Source: Thermococcus profundus (GTDB taxonomy: Archaea; Methanobacteriota_B; Thermococci; Thermococcales; Thermococcaceae). Taken from it: 64,000 nucleotides of DNA. Of the stretch, positions 28,761-37,407 are shown in pieces. The position numbers were made by a program, and so were the translations under genes. The stretch covers positions 744,001-808,000 of the forward strand of contig NZ_CP014862.1 in assembly GCF_002214585.1 (NCBI RefSeq), in the 5' to 3' direction. The notes under the pieces are model-generated. The model searched no databases and was not told where the DNA came from. It was given only the letters and a program-made list of their open reading frames with translations. The stretch's first letter is position 1, and the number at the start of each line of letters is the position of its first letter.

Positions 28761-28850
28761 TCTCCCACCGGTGTAAGTTGGGGGAGGAGTTTAAATGGTT
28801 GTGCCCGAGGCTTTATAAGCTCCACAACTGAGTAGAGTTAGGTGAACCAA

Positions 28851-29900
28851 ATGAAGACCGAACGCGCGAAGGAGATACTCCTTCAGCTTTTGAGAATACC
28901 CTCGCCTTCTGGAAGAGAGGACAGGGTTATGCTCCACATCATGGAGTTCCTCCACAGACTTGATTACGACGTCCACATCGAGAGCGACGGCGAGATAATA
29001 GACCTCGTTGTGAACCCAAACGCGGACCTCTTCTACGAAGTCCACGTCGATACAATACCCGTTAGGGCCGAGCCCTTCGTGAGGGGCAACATCGTCTACG
29101 GAACCGGTTCCAGCGATATAAAGGGCGGTGCAGCTGCGATTCTCTTGATGATGGAGAACCTGAAGAAGGAAGGGAAGGACCTCAACGTTGGAGTGGTTTT
29201 CGTCAGCGACGAGGAGATGGGAGGAAGGGGAAGCGCCCTCTTCATGGAGCGCTACAAGCCCAAGATGGCGGTGGTTCTCGAACCGACTGATCTGGAAGTT
29301 CACATAGCCCACGCAGGTAACATCGAGGCGTATTTTGAAGTTGATGGAAAGGAGGCCCACGGTGCCTGTCCTGAAAGCGGCGTCAACGCGATAGAGGAGA
29401 CTTACAAGATGCTCGAGGAGATGAAGAAGCTCGAACCCTTCAAGCAGAAGGGGAAGTACTTCGACCCGCACATAGGCATCCAGGAGCTCGTCTGCGAGAA
29501 CCCGGTCTACCTCATCCCGGCCCTCTGCAAGGGAAGGCTTGAGGCTAGGCTTCTGCCGGACCAGGAAGTTGAGGACATACTGGACCTCCTCGACCCGATA
29601 TTCGACGAGTACACGCTGAAGTACGAGTATACAGAGATTTGGGACGGCTACGAGCTCGATGAGGATGAGGAGATAGTCCAGCTGGCGAAGAAGGCCATGG
29701 AGAAGACCGATGTTGATGAGTTCGGCGGAATGAGGAGCTGGACAGATGCTATAAACTTCATGTACAACGGGACTAAGACCATCGTCTTCGGCCCCGGCAA
29801 TCTCGACATCTCCCACACGAAGAACGAGCACATCGACGTTAGGGACGTAGTAGCTGCAAGCGAGTTCCTAAAGGTTCTCAACGAGCTCTATGGTGAGTGA
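28851..29900 (+). CDS. M20 family metallohydrolase (ArgE/DapE-like)
   Basis: A 349-residue zinc amidohydrolase. The metal ligands are visible: EVHVDT (H-x-D), GTGSSDIKGGAAA (bridging Asp), VSDEEMGGRG (catalytic Glu and a ligand Glu), VLEPTD (Glu or Asp ligand) and SHTKNEH near the end. The dimerisation domain (about 165-280) contains KEAHGACPESGVNA. Substrates in the family include acetylornithine, succinyl-diaminopimelate and small peptides; no arg or lys genes are nearby, so the substrate is open. The ATG at 28851 follows AGGTGA; TATA-like GGCTTTATAAGC is at about 28808. Confidence 0.92.
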   Translation: MKTERAKEILLQLLRIPSPSGREDRVMLHIMEFLHRLDYDVHIESDGEIIDLVVNPNADLFYEVHVDTIPVRAEPFVRGNIVYGTGSSDIKGGAAAILLMMENLKKEGKDLNVGVVFVSDEEMGGRGSALFMERYKPKMAVVLEPTDLEVHIAHAGNIEAYFEVDGKEAHGACPESGVNAIEETYKMLEEMKKLEPFKQKGKYFDPHIGIQELVCENPVYLIPALCKGRLEARLLPDQEVEDILDLLDPIFDEYTLKYEYTEIWDGYELDEDEEIVQLAKKAMEKTDVDEFGGMRSWTDAINFMYNGTKTIVFGPGNLDISHTKNEHIDVRDVVAASEFLKVLNELYGE

Positions 29901-29921
29901 AGGCAACCCTTATTAGGACTG

Positions 29922-29948
29922 ACCCCCCACCAGTAACTGGTGGGGGGT
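29922..29948. repeat. Perfect palindrome over the RBS of the ATPase gene
   Basis: A 12-bp perfect inverted repeat with a TAA centre: ACCCCCCACCAG (29922-29933), then CTGGTGGGGGGT (29937-29948). The right arm contains the GGTGGGGGG ribosome site and ends one base before the ATG at 29950, so a hairpin in the mRNA would hide the RBS. A 19-bp direct copy (from the C run to CTGGTG) recurs right after the gene at 31015-31033. Confidence 0.85.
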
Positions 29949-29949
29949 A

Positions 29950-31014
29950 ATGCTCTTCAATCCAAAACCCAAAACAAGGAGAGACGAACTCTACGACCGC
30001 GAGGAAGAGCTCTCAATTCTGGAGGGTTCTCTCAAAAAAGGCGTTCCTCTTATCGTCCTGCTCGGCATAAGGCGCCTTGGAAAAAGCTCTCTCCTCAACG
30101 TCTCCCTCGGTGAGGTCCCGGTTAAAAGCGTCAAGATAGACGCCAGAAAGGTTTATTCCGCCTTTGGAAGCGTCCCTGGAAGCGCCCTGGCAAAGCTTAT
30201 TCTCGAAGGCTACATCAAAACTTCGCCCCGTGAGAGGGTTAAAGATGCTTTAAAGGACATCAAAGGTGTTCGCCTAGCGGGTGTTGGCCTTGAAATCCGT
30301 GTGGATAGCAGCGTAAACCTCTTCAAGGTCCTCGAGAGGATTGACTCAATGGGAGAAAGGTTCGTCATAGCCATAGACGAGGCCCAGTACCTTCGCTTTT
30401 CCCGCTCCCGCTATGCCGAGCTGATAGCGTGGGCGGTTGACGAACTCCAGAACGTCGGATTCATCCTGACCGGCTCGGAAGTCGGCCTTCTGGAGGACTT
30501 CCTCCGCCTTCACGATCCGGAATCGGCGCTCTTCGGCAGGGCCCACGTTGAGGTGAAACTCAGAAGGTTTGAGAAAAGCCAGAGCCTCGATTTTCTCAGG
30601 AGGGGCTTTGAGGAGATTGAACTCGACATAGATGAGCACGAAATTGAAGAGGCCGTTGACGAGCTCGACGGCATAGTCGGCTGGCTGACTCTCTACGGCT
30701 ACAACCGCTATCTCGGCCTTTCCCACGGCGAATCCCTCCGGAAACTGAAAGACGATGCCAGGAGGTTAATCCTCAGTGAGTTCTCAAAGCTTAAAGAGCT
30801 CTCCCCCCGCTACGGGCTCGCCATGATGGCGGTCGCCAACGGCAGACACAGATGGAAGGAGATAAAAGAGGCCGTCGAACTCCTCGAAGGCAAAAGACTG
30901 GACGACAAAAACTTCTCCAACGTCCTCAACAACCTCGTCCGCTACGGCTACCTTGAAAAAAGGATAGACGGATACTTCATACCCGACCCCCTCGTTGAGC
31001 TGGCGTTTAAGTAA
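29950..31014 (+). CDS. Archaeal AAA ATPase (PF01637-like)
   Basis: A 354-residue archaeal ATPase of the STAND-like family common in hyperthermophiles. It starts FNPKPKTRRDELYDREEELSIL. Walker A is GIRRLGKSSLL, Walker B is FVIAIDEAQYL, and sensor 1 is FILTGSEVGLL. A C-terminal winged helix is likely (about 275-354: NGRHRWKEIKEAVEL, FSNVLNNLVRYGYLEKR). Functions are unknown; members are often variable between strains. The gene is tightly framed by the palindromes at 29922-29948 and 31014-31033, and its RBS is inside the first. It stands between unrelated core genes, which hints at an inserted cassette. Confidence 0.9.
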   Translation: MLFNPKPKTRRDELYDREEELSILEGSLKKGVPLIVLLGIRRLGKSSLLNVSLGEVPVKSVKIDARKVYSAFGSVPGSALAKLILEGYIKTSPRERVKDALKDIKGVRLAGVGLEIRVDSSVNLFKVLERIDSMGERFVIAIDEAQYLRFSRSRYAELIAWAVDELQNVGFILTGSEVGLLEDFLRLHDPESALFGRAHVEVKLRRFEKSQSLDFLRRGFEEIELDIDEHEIEEAVDELDGIVGWLTLYGYNRYLGLSHGESLRKLKDDARRLILSEFSKLKELSPRYGLAMMAVANGRHRWKEIKEAVELLEGKRLDDKNFSNVLNNLVRYGYLEKRIDGYFIPDPLVELAFK

Positions 31015-31033
31015 CCCCCACCAGTAACTGGTG
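31014..31033. repeat. Second copy of the palindromic repeat
   Basis: ACCCCCACCAGTAACTGGTG begins on the last base of the ATPase stop codon. It shares 19 bases exactly with the upstream copy but loses the long right arm, so the inverted repeat here is only CACCAG/CTGGTG. It lies 13 bp from the end of the convergent helicase gene. Confidence 0.8.
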
Positions 31034-31045
31034 CCCCTTCAGAGC

Positions 31046-33829
31046 TCAGGACTCCCCGTCTTTTTCTTTGCCATTTTCCTCACCCTTCTTATCCACCCAG
31101 AAGCGCCTCGTCCTTATGAACTGCCTCTCGCGCTCCATCAGGGCGACCAGGAGTGCATCCCCCTTATACTGGGCAAGAATCCTTGCGGCAGTATCAGGTC
31201 CGGTTCCATAGCTGGCAAGAGCTAAGACAGCGTCGAAGCCGTAGGAGTCTACGAGGTCCGCAGCCTTCAGCAGCTTTCTGTAAACCCTTTCCTCCTTTCT
31301 CTCAAGCGGTCTTCCGTGCCTGACCTTATCAAGAACCGGCAGGAACTCCTCCGCGTCTATCGGGTGGGCGACGGCCAGCATCTTCGAGCCGCAGCGGGGG
31401 CACTCCCTTTTTTTGATGCTTCTAAGGCGGGCAACCTTCGTCTTCGAGTGCCAGCCGCAGTTGGTGCATACTAAAACCACCTCGTGGTCTAGGAGTCTAT
31501 TCCTAAACAGTTCAAGGATTTCGTCCCTCTCAAGCGCTCCGCTCAGAAGGAACTCTCCTCCAACGGTTACGTTCAGCTTTGCAAGCGTTGACGGCTCCCC
31601 TCTCAAAGCCGTCTTCACTCTCAGCGAGCCCCTCTTCAGCATCTCAAGAACAAGCTCTGCCTTTTTCACGTCGACTTTGTCGTGGTAGAGCTCGTTCAGG
31701 GTTTCCCTCTCTATCACCGTCCCCTCGAAGAGCCTCTCAACACGCCTTATCTTCGCGTCTCTCCGCAGAGCCCCGAAGCGCTTCGCAACGTTCAGCATCC
31801 TCCAGCGGTAGGCGTGAGAGTCTCTCAAAGCCCTAGCCACGATGAACTCGACGCTCTCCGGCTCCTGGTAGAGGTAGCGCTTGACTTCGTCGGGGTTAAG
31901 CTGGAATGGCGTCTTGAAGACTATCGCATGCGCTTGAGCCCTGACGGAGAAAACCCTTCCGTAGCGGAGGATTAGGAGTGAGTGGACTATCCTGCCTATC
32001 GCCTCGTTTGCCCTGTTGCCGAAGTCCGCGTGGATAACGAGCGCTTTCGGCGTGCTCTCCACGACTATATCGCGGTCCGTCGAGAAGGGTTCGCCCTTTA
32101 TTTCTCCGAAGGCCCTCCTGAGCTCCTCCTCGCTGAACTCAACTCCTCCAAGGAGGGAAAGCGCGTTCTTGAAGTCAAATGCCAGCTCTCTCTTTAGCCT
32201 CCCAACGGCAAAGGCGACACTGAAAGGAACCGGTATCATCTCGCCCTCCCAGCTCGGTATGGCGCTCTCAATGCTCGAGCTCTCGCGCGCCTTGATGATC
32301 TTGGCCTCGTCGTCTATCTCCAGAACTATCCAGCTGCGCCCGTTCATGACGAAGTCCATCCCTTCCTCCAGATCCATGACGAACCTCTCGTCCAGCCTTC
32401 CGATTATGTGACCGCTCCTCGCGTCGAAAACCCGCCAGGAGACCTCGTCCGGTATCGTCGAGAGGTTCTCGTAGTAGTACTGGAACGCTCCCCTCCTGAG
32501 GTAGAGCAGGCCGGTTTCCTCGTCGTAGCCGATCAGGCGGGCATCTTCGAGCACCTTGAGAGTATCGAGATAATCCTCCCAGGTTAAATCCCTGTAAACG
32601 TAGGCCCTTCTGGCTATTTCATAGGGCCTCTCTCTCGGCAATCTCTTGTATTCAACGAGCAAGCCGACGACAAAATGTGCCAGAACGTCCAGACCGCCAA
32701 TAGGCTCAACGGCCTCAAAGCGGCCTTCCAGCGCGTGCTTCGCTATGACTAGACTCTGGAGATAGTCCTCAACGTTGGAGGTTATCACGTAGGCCTCGCT
32801 GACCTCCCCAATGCGGTGCTTCGCCCTCCCGGCTCTTTGAACGAGCCTGTTAACCTGCCTCGGGCTCATGTATTGAATCACGACATCGACGTCGCCGATG
32901 TCTATGCCAAGCTCCATCGATGAAGTGCATATCAAAGCCTTTATCCTGCCTTCCTTCAGGCCCTTCTCGGCTTTAATGCGCGCTTCCCTGGAGAGCGAGC
33001 CGTGGTGGACTTCAACCGGTTTGCCCCAGGCCTTCAGCCTGTGGGCAAGGATTTCCGCGAACTGGCGCGTGTTCGTGAATATGAGGGCTTTACCGTGCCT
33101 CTCGACTATCTCCCAGAGGAGCCTCAGACGGGCGGCTATCTCCGGCGAGAGGCTCAGCTCCCGGCCGAGCTTTTCGTCTTCCTTGGTCGGAGTTGGATAG
33201 AGAACATGGAAGCGGTAGGCCTTCTTCCAGTTGGGCTTCACTATGACGTCAGCCTTCAGCCACTCCCTCACTTCCTCCTCGTTGCCGACGGTAGCGGTCA
33301 TTCCTATCCCTCTAAAGTCCGCTATCTCCTCCAGGCGCTCAAGGCCGAGGAGGAGCTGGGCGCCGCGCTTGTTATCAACGAGCTCGGCTATCTCATCCAC
33401 GATAACGAACTTGACGTTGGTCAGGTGTTTTCGGAGGGATTTGACTGTTAGAATCACGCCGAGGGTTTCCGGAGTTATTATGAGCATCTGTGGCGGGTTC
33501 TTGGTTTGTTTGGCTTTTCTGTATGCGGAGGTGTCGCCATGGCGCACCTCGACGGTTATTCCGAGTTTCTTCCCCCACCACTCGAGCCTTTCGAGGAGGT
33601 CGCGGTTGAGGGCCTTGAGTGGGGCGATGTAGAGAGCTGAAATCGGCTTTAGCCCATTCTCAAGGATTTCGTTGAAAACTGGAAGAACAGCGGCTTCAGT
33701 CTTCCCCGAACCTGTGGGGGCTATTATCAGAACACTCTTTCCGGAACTAACCTCGCGGAAAGCGTCCTGCTGGAGCCTGTTGAGCCTTCCAAAGCGCTCC
33801 TTTATGGCCTTCTTGAGGAGGGGGTGCAT
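31046..33829 (-). CDS. Lhr-family superfamily 2 helicase
   Basis: A 927-residue DEAD/H-box helicase of the Lhr (Lhr-Core) type. Motif I is APTGSGKTEAAVLP, Ia IAPLKALNRDL, II VDEIAEL, III MTATVG, then the RecA2 motifs IFTNTRQFAE, SSMELGIDIGDVDVVIQ and RLVQRAGRAKHR. The winged helix and Lhr-type C-domain follow. Near the C-terminus CTNCGWH and CPRCGSK form a zinc ribbon (about 810-845), and the tail is Lys/Glu-rich. Such helicases act on DNA or RNA:DNA hybrids; whether this is aLhr1 or aLhr2 cannot be settled here. A divergent promoter with the MFS gene lies at 33850-33885. Confidence 0.93.
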   Translation of the reverse strand: MHPLLKKAIKERFGRLNRLQQDAFREVSSGKSVLIIAPTGSGKTEAAVLPVFNEILENGLKPISALYIAPLKALNRDLLERLEWWGKKLGITVEVRHGDTSAYRKAKQTKNPPQMLIITPETLGVILTVKSLRKHLTNVKFVIVDEIAELVDNKRGAQLLLGLERLEEIADFRGIGMTATVGNEEEVREWLKADVIVKPNWKKAYRFHVLYPTPTKEDEKLGRELSLSPEIAARLRLLWEIVERHGKALIFTNTRQFAEILAHRLKAWGKPVEVHHGSLSREARIKAEKGLKEGRIKALICTSSMELGIDIGDVDVVIQYMSPRQVNRLVQRAGRAKHRIGEVSEAYVITSNVEDYLQSLVIAKHALEGRFEAVEPIGGLDVLAHFVVGLLVEYKRLPRERPYEIARRAYVYRDLTWEDYLDTLKVLEDARLIGYDEETGLLYLRRGAFQYYYENLSTIPDEVSWRVFDARSGHIIGRLDERFVMDLEEGMDFVMNGRSWIVLEIDDEAKIIKARESSSIESAIPSWEGEMIPVPFSVAFAVGRLKRELAFDFKNALSLLGGVEFSEEELRRAFGEIKGEPFSTDRDIVVESTPKALVIHADFGNRANEAIGRIVHSLLILRYGRVFSVRAQAHAIVFKTPFQLNPDEVKRYLYQEPESVEFIVARALRDSHAYRWRMLNVAKRFGALRRDAKIRRVERLFEGTVIERETLNELYHDKVDVKKAELVLEMLKRGSLRVKTALRGEPSTLAKLNVTVGGEFLLSGALERDEILELFRNRLLDHEVVLVCTNCGWHSKTKVARLRSIKKRECPRCGSKMLAVAHPIDAEEFLPVLDKVRHGRPLERKEERVYRKLLKAADLVDSYGFDAVLALASYGTGPDTAARILAQYKGDALLVALMERERQFIRTRRFWVDKKGEENGKEKDGES

Positions 33830-33849
33830 GTTTTCTACATCTGCGGGAC

Positions 33850-33908
33850 GGTTTATAATTTCTACCGACCGCTAGCTTTATAAGTGATATATCGTTCGAT
33901 AGGTCGGT
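33850..33908. promoter_or_regulatory. Divergent promoter with operator-like inverted repeats
   Basis: A TATA box on each strand: TTTATAATT region (33852-33860) for the helicase and TTTATAAG (33877-33884) for the exporter. Around the exporter box lie two inverted repeats: ACCGACC (33864-33870) with GGTCGGT (33902-33908), and TATCG-TT-CGATA (33890-33901). The second sits over the likely start site, and the right half of the first runs into the GGTGAT ribosome site. They look like binding sites for a repressor; no regulator gene is adjacent. Confidence 0.6.
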
Positions 33909-33915
33909 GATAAAA

Positions 33916-35400
33916 ATGAGGGTAGTCGAGAAGGGGCGGACATACGACTTGGCCTACGCAAAGAAGGCGATGATGGTGGTTGTCATCCTCCCTCTCCTCG
34001 TCATGTACACGGAGGCCATGCTGACACCCGCTTTACCAACTATCCAGAAGGAGTTCGCGATAAACCCAAACGACGTCAGCTGGATTCTGACGATTTACCT
34101 CCTCGTTGGAACCGTCAGCGTCGCCCTATTCGGAAAGCTCGGCGACATGTACGGAAAAAAGAGGATGTTTCTGGTAGCGCTCGCCTTCTACACCATTGGC
34201 GTCATTCTCAACGGCTTCGCGCCGAGCTTCAGATGGCTCCTTGTCACGAGAGCCATCCAGGGCTTTGGAATGGCCATATTCCCCCTCGCCTTCGCGCTCG
34301 TCCGCGAGGAGTTCCCGCCGAGCATGGTGCCGCAGGTCCAGGGGATGATAAGCGCGATGTTCGCGGTGGGTATGGTCATAGCCCTCCCGCTTGGGGCATG
34401 GGTCACCCAGAACTACGGGTGGAGGTGGACGTACCACTCGGCGGCGCCCTTTGCAGTCCTCATGTTCTTCCTCGCTTGGTACGTTCTCCGTGAGAGCCGC
34501 TACGTAAACCCCGGAAGGATCGACTGGGTAGGCGCGTTCCTTCTCACCGTTGCCGTTGTGCCAATGCTCGTCGCCGTAACGAGAGCTCCCAACGTCGGCT
34601 GGGCGGCGAGGGAAACGCTTATACTCCTTGGAATAGGTATAATCGGCACGATATTCCTCGTCCTCTGGGAGCGGAGAGTGGAAAACCCGATAATTCCCCT
34701 TCGCATCATAACCGCCAGAAACCCAGCCATAGCCAACCTGGGGATAATGTTAGCAGCCTTTGGACTCTCGATGATGAGCCAGGCAAACACCTACCTCCTC
34801 CAGATGCCGGAACCGTACGGTTTCGGAAAGACGATACTCCAGAGCGGCCTGTTAATGACCCCAATGGCCCTCGTCATGCTCATCGTTGCCCCGCTCGCCG
34901 GGAAGTTCATGCCGAAGATCGGAGCGAAGCCCATAGCAATAGCGGGTGCCCTCACCGGAAGCGGTGCCCTCGCGGTAATGTCCCTCTACGCAACGAAGAT
35001 GTCGCTCTGGCAGTTCGTGACGATGATAACCGTCGTAGGGGTGGGCATAAACCTCATGAACATCTCCCTCATCAACGTGCTGGTCTTCTCGGTGCCGCCG
35101 AGAATGATGGGAGTTGCAACAGGCTCCAACAGCCTCTTCAGGAACTTCGGCTCAACCTGGGGGCCAGCCATAGCGGGAACGGTGATGAGCACCTACTACG
35201 CCCTCTTCCATCCGCCTGGGGCTCCCCCCTTCGTTAAAATAAAAATTCCAACAGAGAGGGCCTACGAGGTGCTTTTCGGCAGCGCCGCAGGGATTTATTT
35301 CATCCTTGCCCTGCTTGCTCTGGCCATCGTTGAGGTCATGAAGGGCGGAAGGATACGCGAGGTGGAAGAGGAAGGAGAAAAAGAAGTGGTCGTTGAATAA
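33916..35400 (+). CDS. MFS multidrug exporter, DHA2 (14-TM) type
   Basis: A 494-residue membrane transporter with about 14 hydrophobic helices. The MFS motif A is GKLGDMYGKKRMF after TM2, and motif C-like Gly/Pro pattern is in VGMVIALPLGAWVTQNYGWRW (TM5), which marks antiporters. The first periplasmic-side segment has TEAMLTPALPTIQKEF, typical of EmrB/QacA-like drug exporters. The C-terminus is acidic (EVEEEGEKEVVVE). The ATG at 33916 follows GGTGATAAAA. It has operator-like repeats in its promoter, consistent with inducible export. A T-rich terminator follows at 35405. Confidence 0.92.
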   Translation: MRVVEKGRTYDLAYAKKAMMVVVILPLLVMYTEAMLTPALPTIQKEFAINPNDVSWILTIYLLVGTVSVALFGKLGDMYGKKRMFLVALAFYTIGVILNGFAPSFRWLLVTRAIQGFGMAIFPLAFALVREEFPPSMVPQVQGMISAMFAVGMVIALPLGAWVTQNYGWRWTYHSAAPFAVLMFFLAWYVLRESRYVNPGRIDWVGAFLLTVAVVPMLVAVTRAPNVGWAARETLILLGIGIIGTIFLVLWERRVENPIIPLRIITARNPAIANLGIMLAAFGLSMMSQANTYLLQMPEPYGFGKTILQSGLLMTPMALVMLIVAPLAGKFMPKIGAKPIAIAGALTGSGALAVMSLYATKMSLWQFVTMITVVGVGINLMNISLINVLVFSVPPRMMGVATGSNSLFRNFGSTWGPAIAGTVMSTYYALFHPPGAPPFVKIKIPTERAYEVLFGSAAGIYFILALLALAIVEVMKGGRIREVEEEGEKEVVVE

Positions 35401-35404
35401 TGGT

Positions 35405-35424
35405 TCTTTTTTCTTTCTCTTCTG
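35405..35424 (+). terminator. T-rich terminator after MFS gene
   Basis: Runs of T (TTCTTTTTTCTTTCTCTTCT) begin 5 bases after the stop, the usual form of an archaeal oligo-T terminator. The convergent Fe-ADH gene ends 32 bp after the MFS stop. Confidence 0.5.
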
Positions 35425-35431
35425 TTCCCAT

Positions 35432-36568
35432 TCATTCCCCGTAGAAAGCCTTCAAATACAGCTTCCTTATCTCCTCCGGTTTTGGTTCCACTGGATTAAA
35501 CGCTATCAGCCCGTCATGGTAAGCCTTCTCCACCATCTCGTCGAGCTTTGCCGTGAATGTTTCTTCATCAACAAGGTCATTAAGCTTTGGAACCCCAAGC
35601 TGCTCGTTGAGCTCTTTGACCGCTTGTATCAGCTCCTCCGCGCTCTTCAGTCCAAGCTCTCTCGCTATCTCATCATAGCGCTTCCTCGCGTACTCGCTTC
35701 TCTCGGCGTTGAACTTCATCACGTAGGGTATCAATATAGCGTTGAGAAGGCCGTGCGGTCCCATCCACGCTCCCTTGTGGCTCATGGCATGTGCCAAACC
35801 AAGGCGTGCGTTGAGGAAGGCTATCCCAGCCATCGTCGCCGCGTAGTGCATCCTTGCCCTCGCCTCGGCATCACCTTCAAGGGACTTTGGAAGCCACTCG
35901 AAGACGGTCTTTATAGCCCGAATCGCCATCGCGTCGCTGAAAGGTCCCGCAACATTCGTCGTGTAAGCTTCTATCCCGTGGACAAGGACATCCAAGCCGG
36001 AGTTCCGGGCGACTTCCTTCGGCATCCTCCTCGGTAGCCTCGGGTCGAGAATAGCCACATCCGGCGCTATCTCCGGGGTGACTATGTTGTACTTGACCCC
36101 ACCTTTCTTCAGCACGCTCGCGGCGGAAACCTCGCTTCCGGCGCCGCTCGTTGAGGGGACCGCTATGAGTGGAGTCTTTAACTTTGGAACGGGCTTTGGC
36201 TTCGAGAAGCGGTCGATGAATGCTATCTCCTCGAAGACGAGGTCAGGGGCATCGTAGAAGACCTTCAATGCCTTAGTCGTGTCGATGACGCTGCCACCGC
36301 CGAGGGCTATGAGAAGGTCAGGCTGGAACTCCCTCACCTTCGGCAGTAACTCCTCCACCGCCTCGACACTCGGCTCCGCAGGAAGGCCCGCTATGCTCAT
36401 GGTCTCTGCGCCCGCTTCCTTAACGTAGTCCTCGGCCTCGCTCAGGAATCCTCCTCTCTTCATGGAACCTGAGGACAGAATGAGAACGCGCTCGTGGTTC
36501 CTGGCCTCGTTCTTGAGGCTCTCCAGTGAACCCTCACCTTCAACTATGCGGGTCTTAAGCCAGAACAT
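35432..36568 (-). CDS. Iron-containing alcohol dehydrogenase
   Basis: A 378-residue group III alcohol dehydrogenase. The NAD(P)-binding half has ALGGGSVIDTTKA and VPSTSGAGSEVS. The iron site uses Asp193, His197 (GLDVLVHGIEAY), His260 (GLAHAMSH) and His272 (PHGLLNA); the spacing between the last two is two residues shorter than in FucO-type enzymes by my reading. The substrate may be an alcohol or aldehyde made in fermentation. The ATG at 36568 follows GGTGGTGCCC. Confidence 0.92.
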   Translation of the reverse strand: MFWLKTRIVEGEGSLESLKNEARNHERVLILSSGSMKRGGFLSEAEDYVKEAGAETMSIAGLPAEPSVEAVEELLPKVREFQPDLLIALGGGSVIDTTKALKVFYDAPDLVFEEIAFIDRFSKPKPVPKLKTPLIAVPSTSGAGSEVSAASVLKKGGVKYNIVTPEIAPDVAILDPRLPRRMPKEVARNSGLDVLVHGIEAYTTNVAGPFSDAMAIRAIKTVFEWLPKSLEGDAEARARMHYAATMAGIAFLNARLGLAHAMSHKGAWMGPHGLLNAILIPYVMKFNAERSEYARKRYDEIARELGLKSAEELIQAVKELNEQLGVPKLNDLVDEETFTAKLDEMVEKAYHDGLIAFNPVEPKPEEIRKLYLKAFYGE

Positions 36569-36780
36569 GGGCACCACCAATGTTGGTTGATTGGTCGACT
36601 TTTAATCCTCTCGCATGGGGGAAGTACTGGGGGTGCAAAACTGCAACATGCGATGAATAGTTGCGTCAATGATGTCACCAATCCGAGTACTGTGCGTGGA
36701 AAGGATGAACCACCAGAGGGGCCCCAACAGGAGCTCGATTTCCAAAGGGTTTTTCTACCCTTGAGGTTTTAGTGTTTTCC
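36569..36780. other. Intergenic region, no gene seen
   Basis: This 212-bp divergent gap holds the promoters of Fe-ADH and TrmY. A TATA-like GACTTTTAATCC lies at about 36597-36608. I looked for a C/D box RNA because ATGATG-like strings occur near 36652 and 36669, but no D box (CTGA) follows at a fitting distance. Confidence 0.5.
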
Positions 36781-37398
36781 ATGAGAACGTTCATCATTAA
36801 GGCAAACACTACCGTGACTTCCCCGGACTTCTCGCTCAAAGACCTTCCCGGGACAGGAGGGAGGATAGATCTCCTCTGCAGGTTCCTCAACAGCGCATTC
36901 CTCCTCTCGCACGGCATAAGAAAGGACGTCAGGGTCTTCATGACGCTCTACGGCAAGCCCAATCCCCCGAAGACCGTCCACTTCGAAGGACCAAGACTGA
37001 AGGTTCGCCTCAATCCAGACGAGAGGAGCACGGCGTTAATCCTCAAGAGGGCCCTTAAGGCAGGAAAGGACCTGCGGGATCCCCTAAAGGAATTGGAAGT
37101 CTTCCCGGGAGTTTACGTCAGCAACATGACTTTCGAGGATGTGATACGGAGGGTAATGAAGGACTCGTCGCTCTACTACCTCGTCGAGGATGGAAAACCT
37201 ATAACGGAAGTCAGATTTCCTCAGAACCCTGCATTCATTCTCGGAGACCACATTGGCCTCAGCAAAGATGATGAACGATTCCTTGAGGGCATAGTGGAGA
37301 AGGTTAGGGTGGGGAGGAAGAGCTACCTGGCCTCGCACGTAGTGGCTTTCGTCAACATCTGGCTGGATGGGATAGGACACAGAAATGAGAAAGGATAA
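36781..37398 (+). CDS. trmY: tRNA (pseudouridine54-N1)-methyltransferase TrmY
   Basis: A 205-residue SPOUT methyltransferase (COG1901). TrmY turns pseudouridine 54 of tRNA into m1-pseudouridine, the archaeal replacement for T54. The N-terminus [35 protein letters not shown] and the C-terminal knot region ([18 protein letters not shown], then [15 protein letters not shown]) are characteristic. The start ATG at 36781 has no strong RBS; an out-of-family extension of three codons is possible upstream. It converges on mtnA with a 9-bp gap. Confidence 0.92.
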   Translation: MRTFIIKANTTVTSPDFSLKDLPGTGGRIDLLCRFLNSAFLLSHGIRKDVRVFMTLYGKPNPPKTVHFEGPRLKVRLNPDERSTALILKRALKAGKDLRDPLKELEVFPGVYVSNMTFEDVIRRVMKDSSLYYLVEDGKPITEVRFPQNPAFILGDHIGLSKDDERFLEGIVEKVRVGRKSYLASHVVAFVNIWLDGIGHRNEKG

Positions 37399-37407
37399 AG
37401 AAAAGCC

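Noticed and set aside
36640-36710. ATGATG-like strings considered as a second C/D box sRNA
   Set aside because: No CTGA box at a proper distance and no terminal stem.
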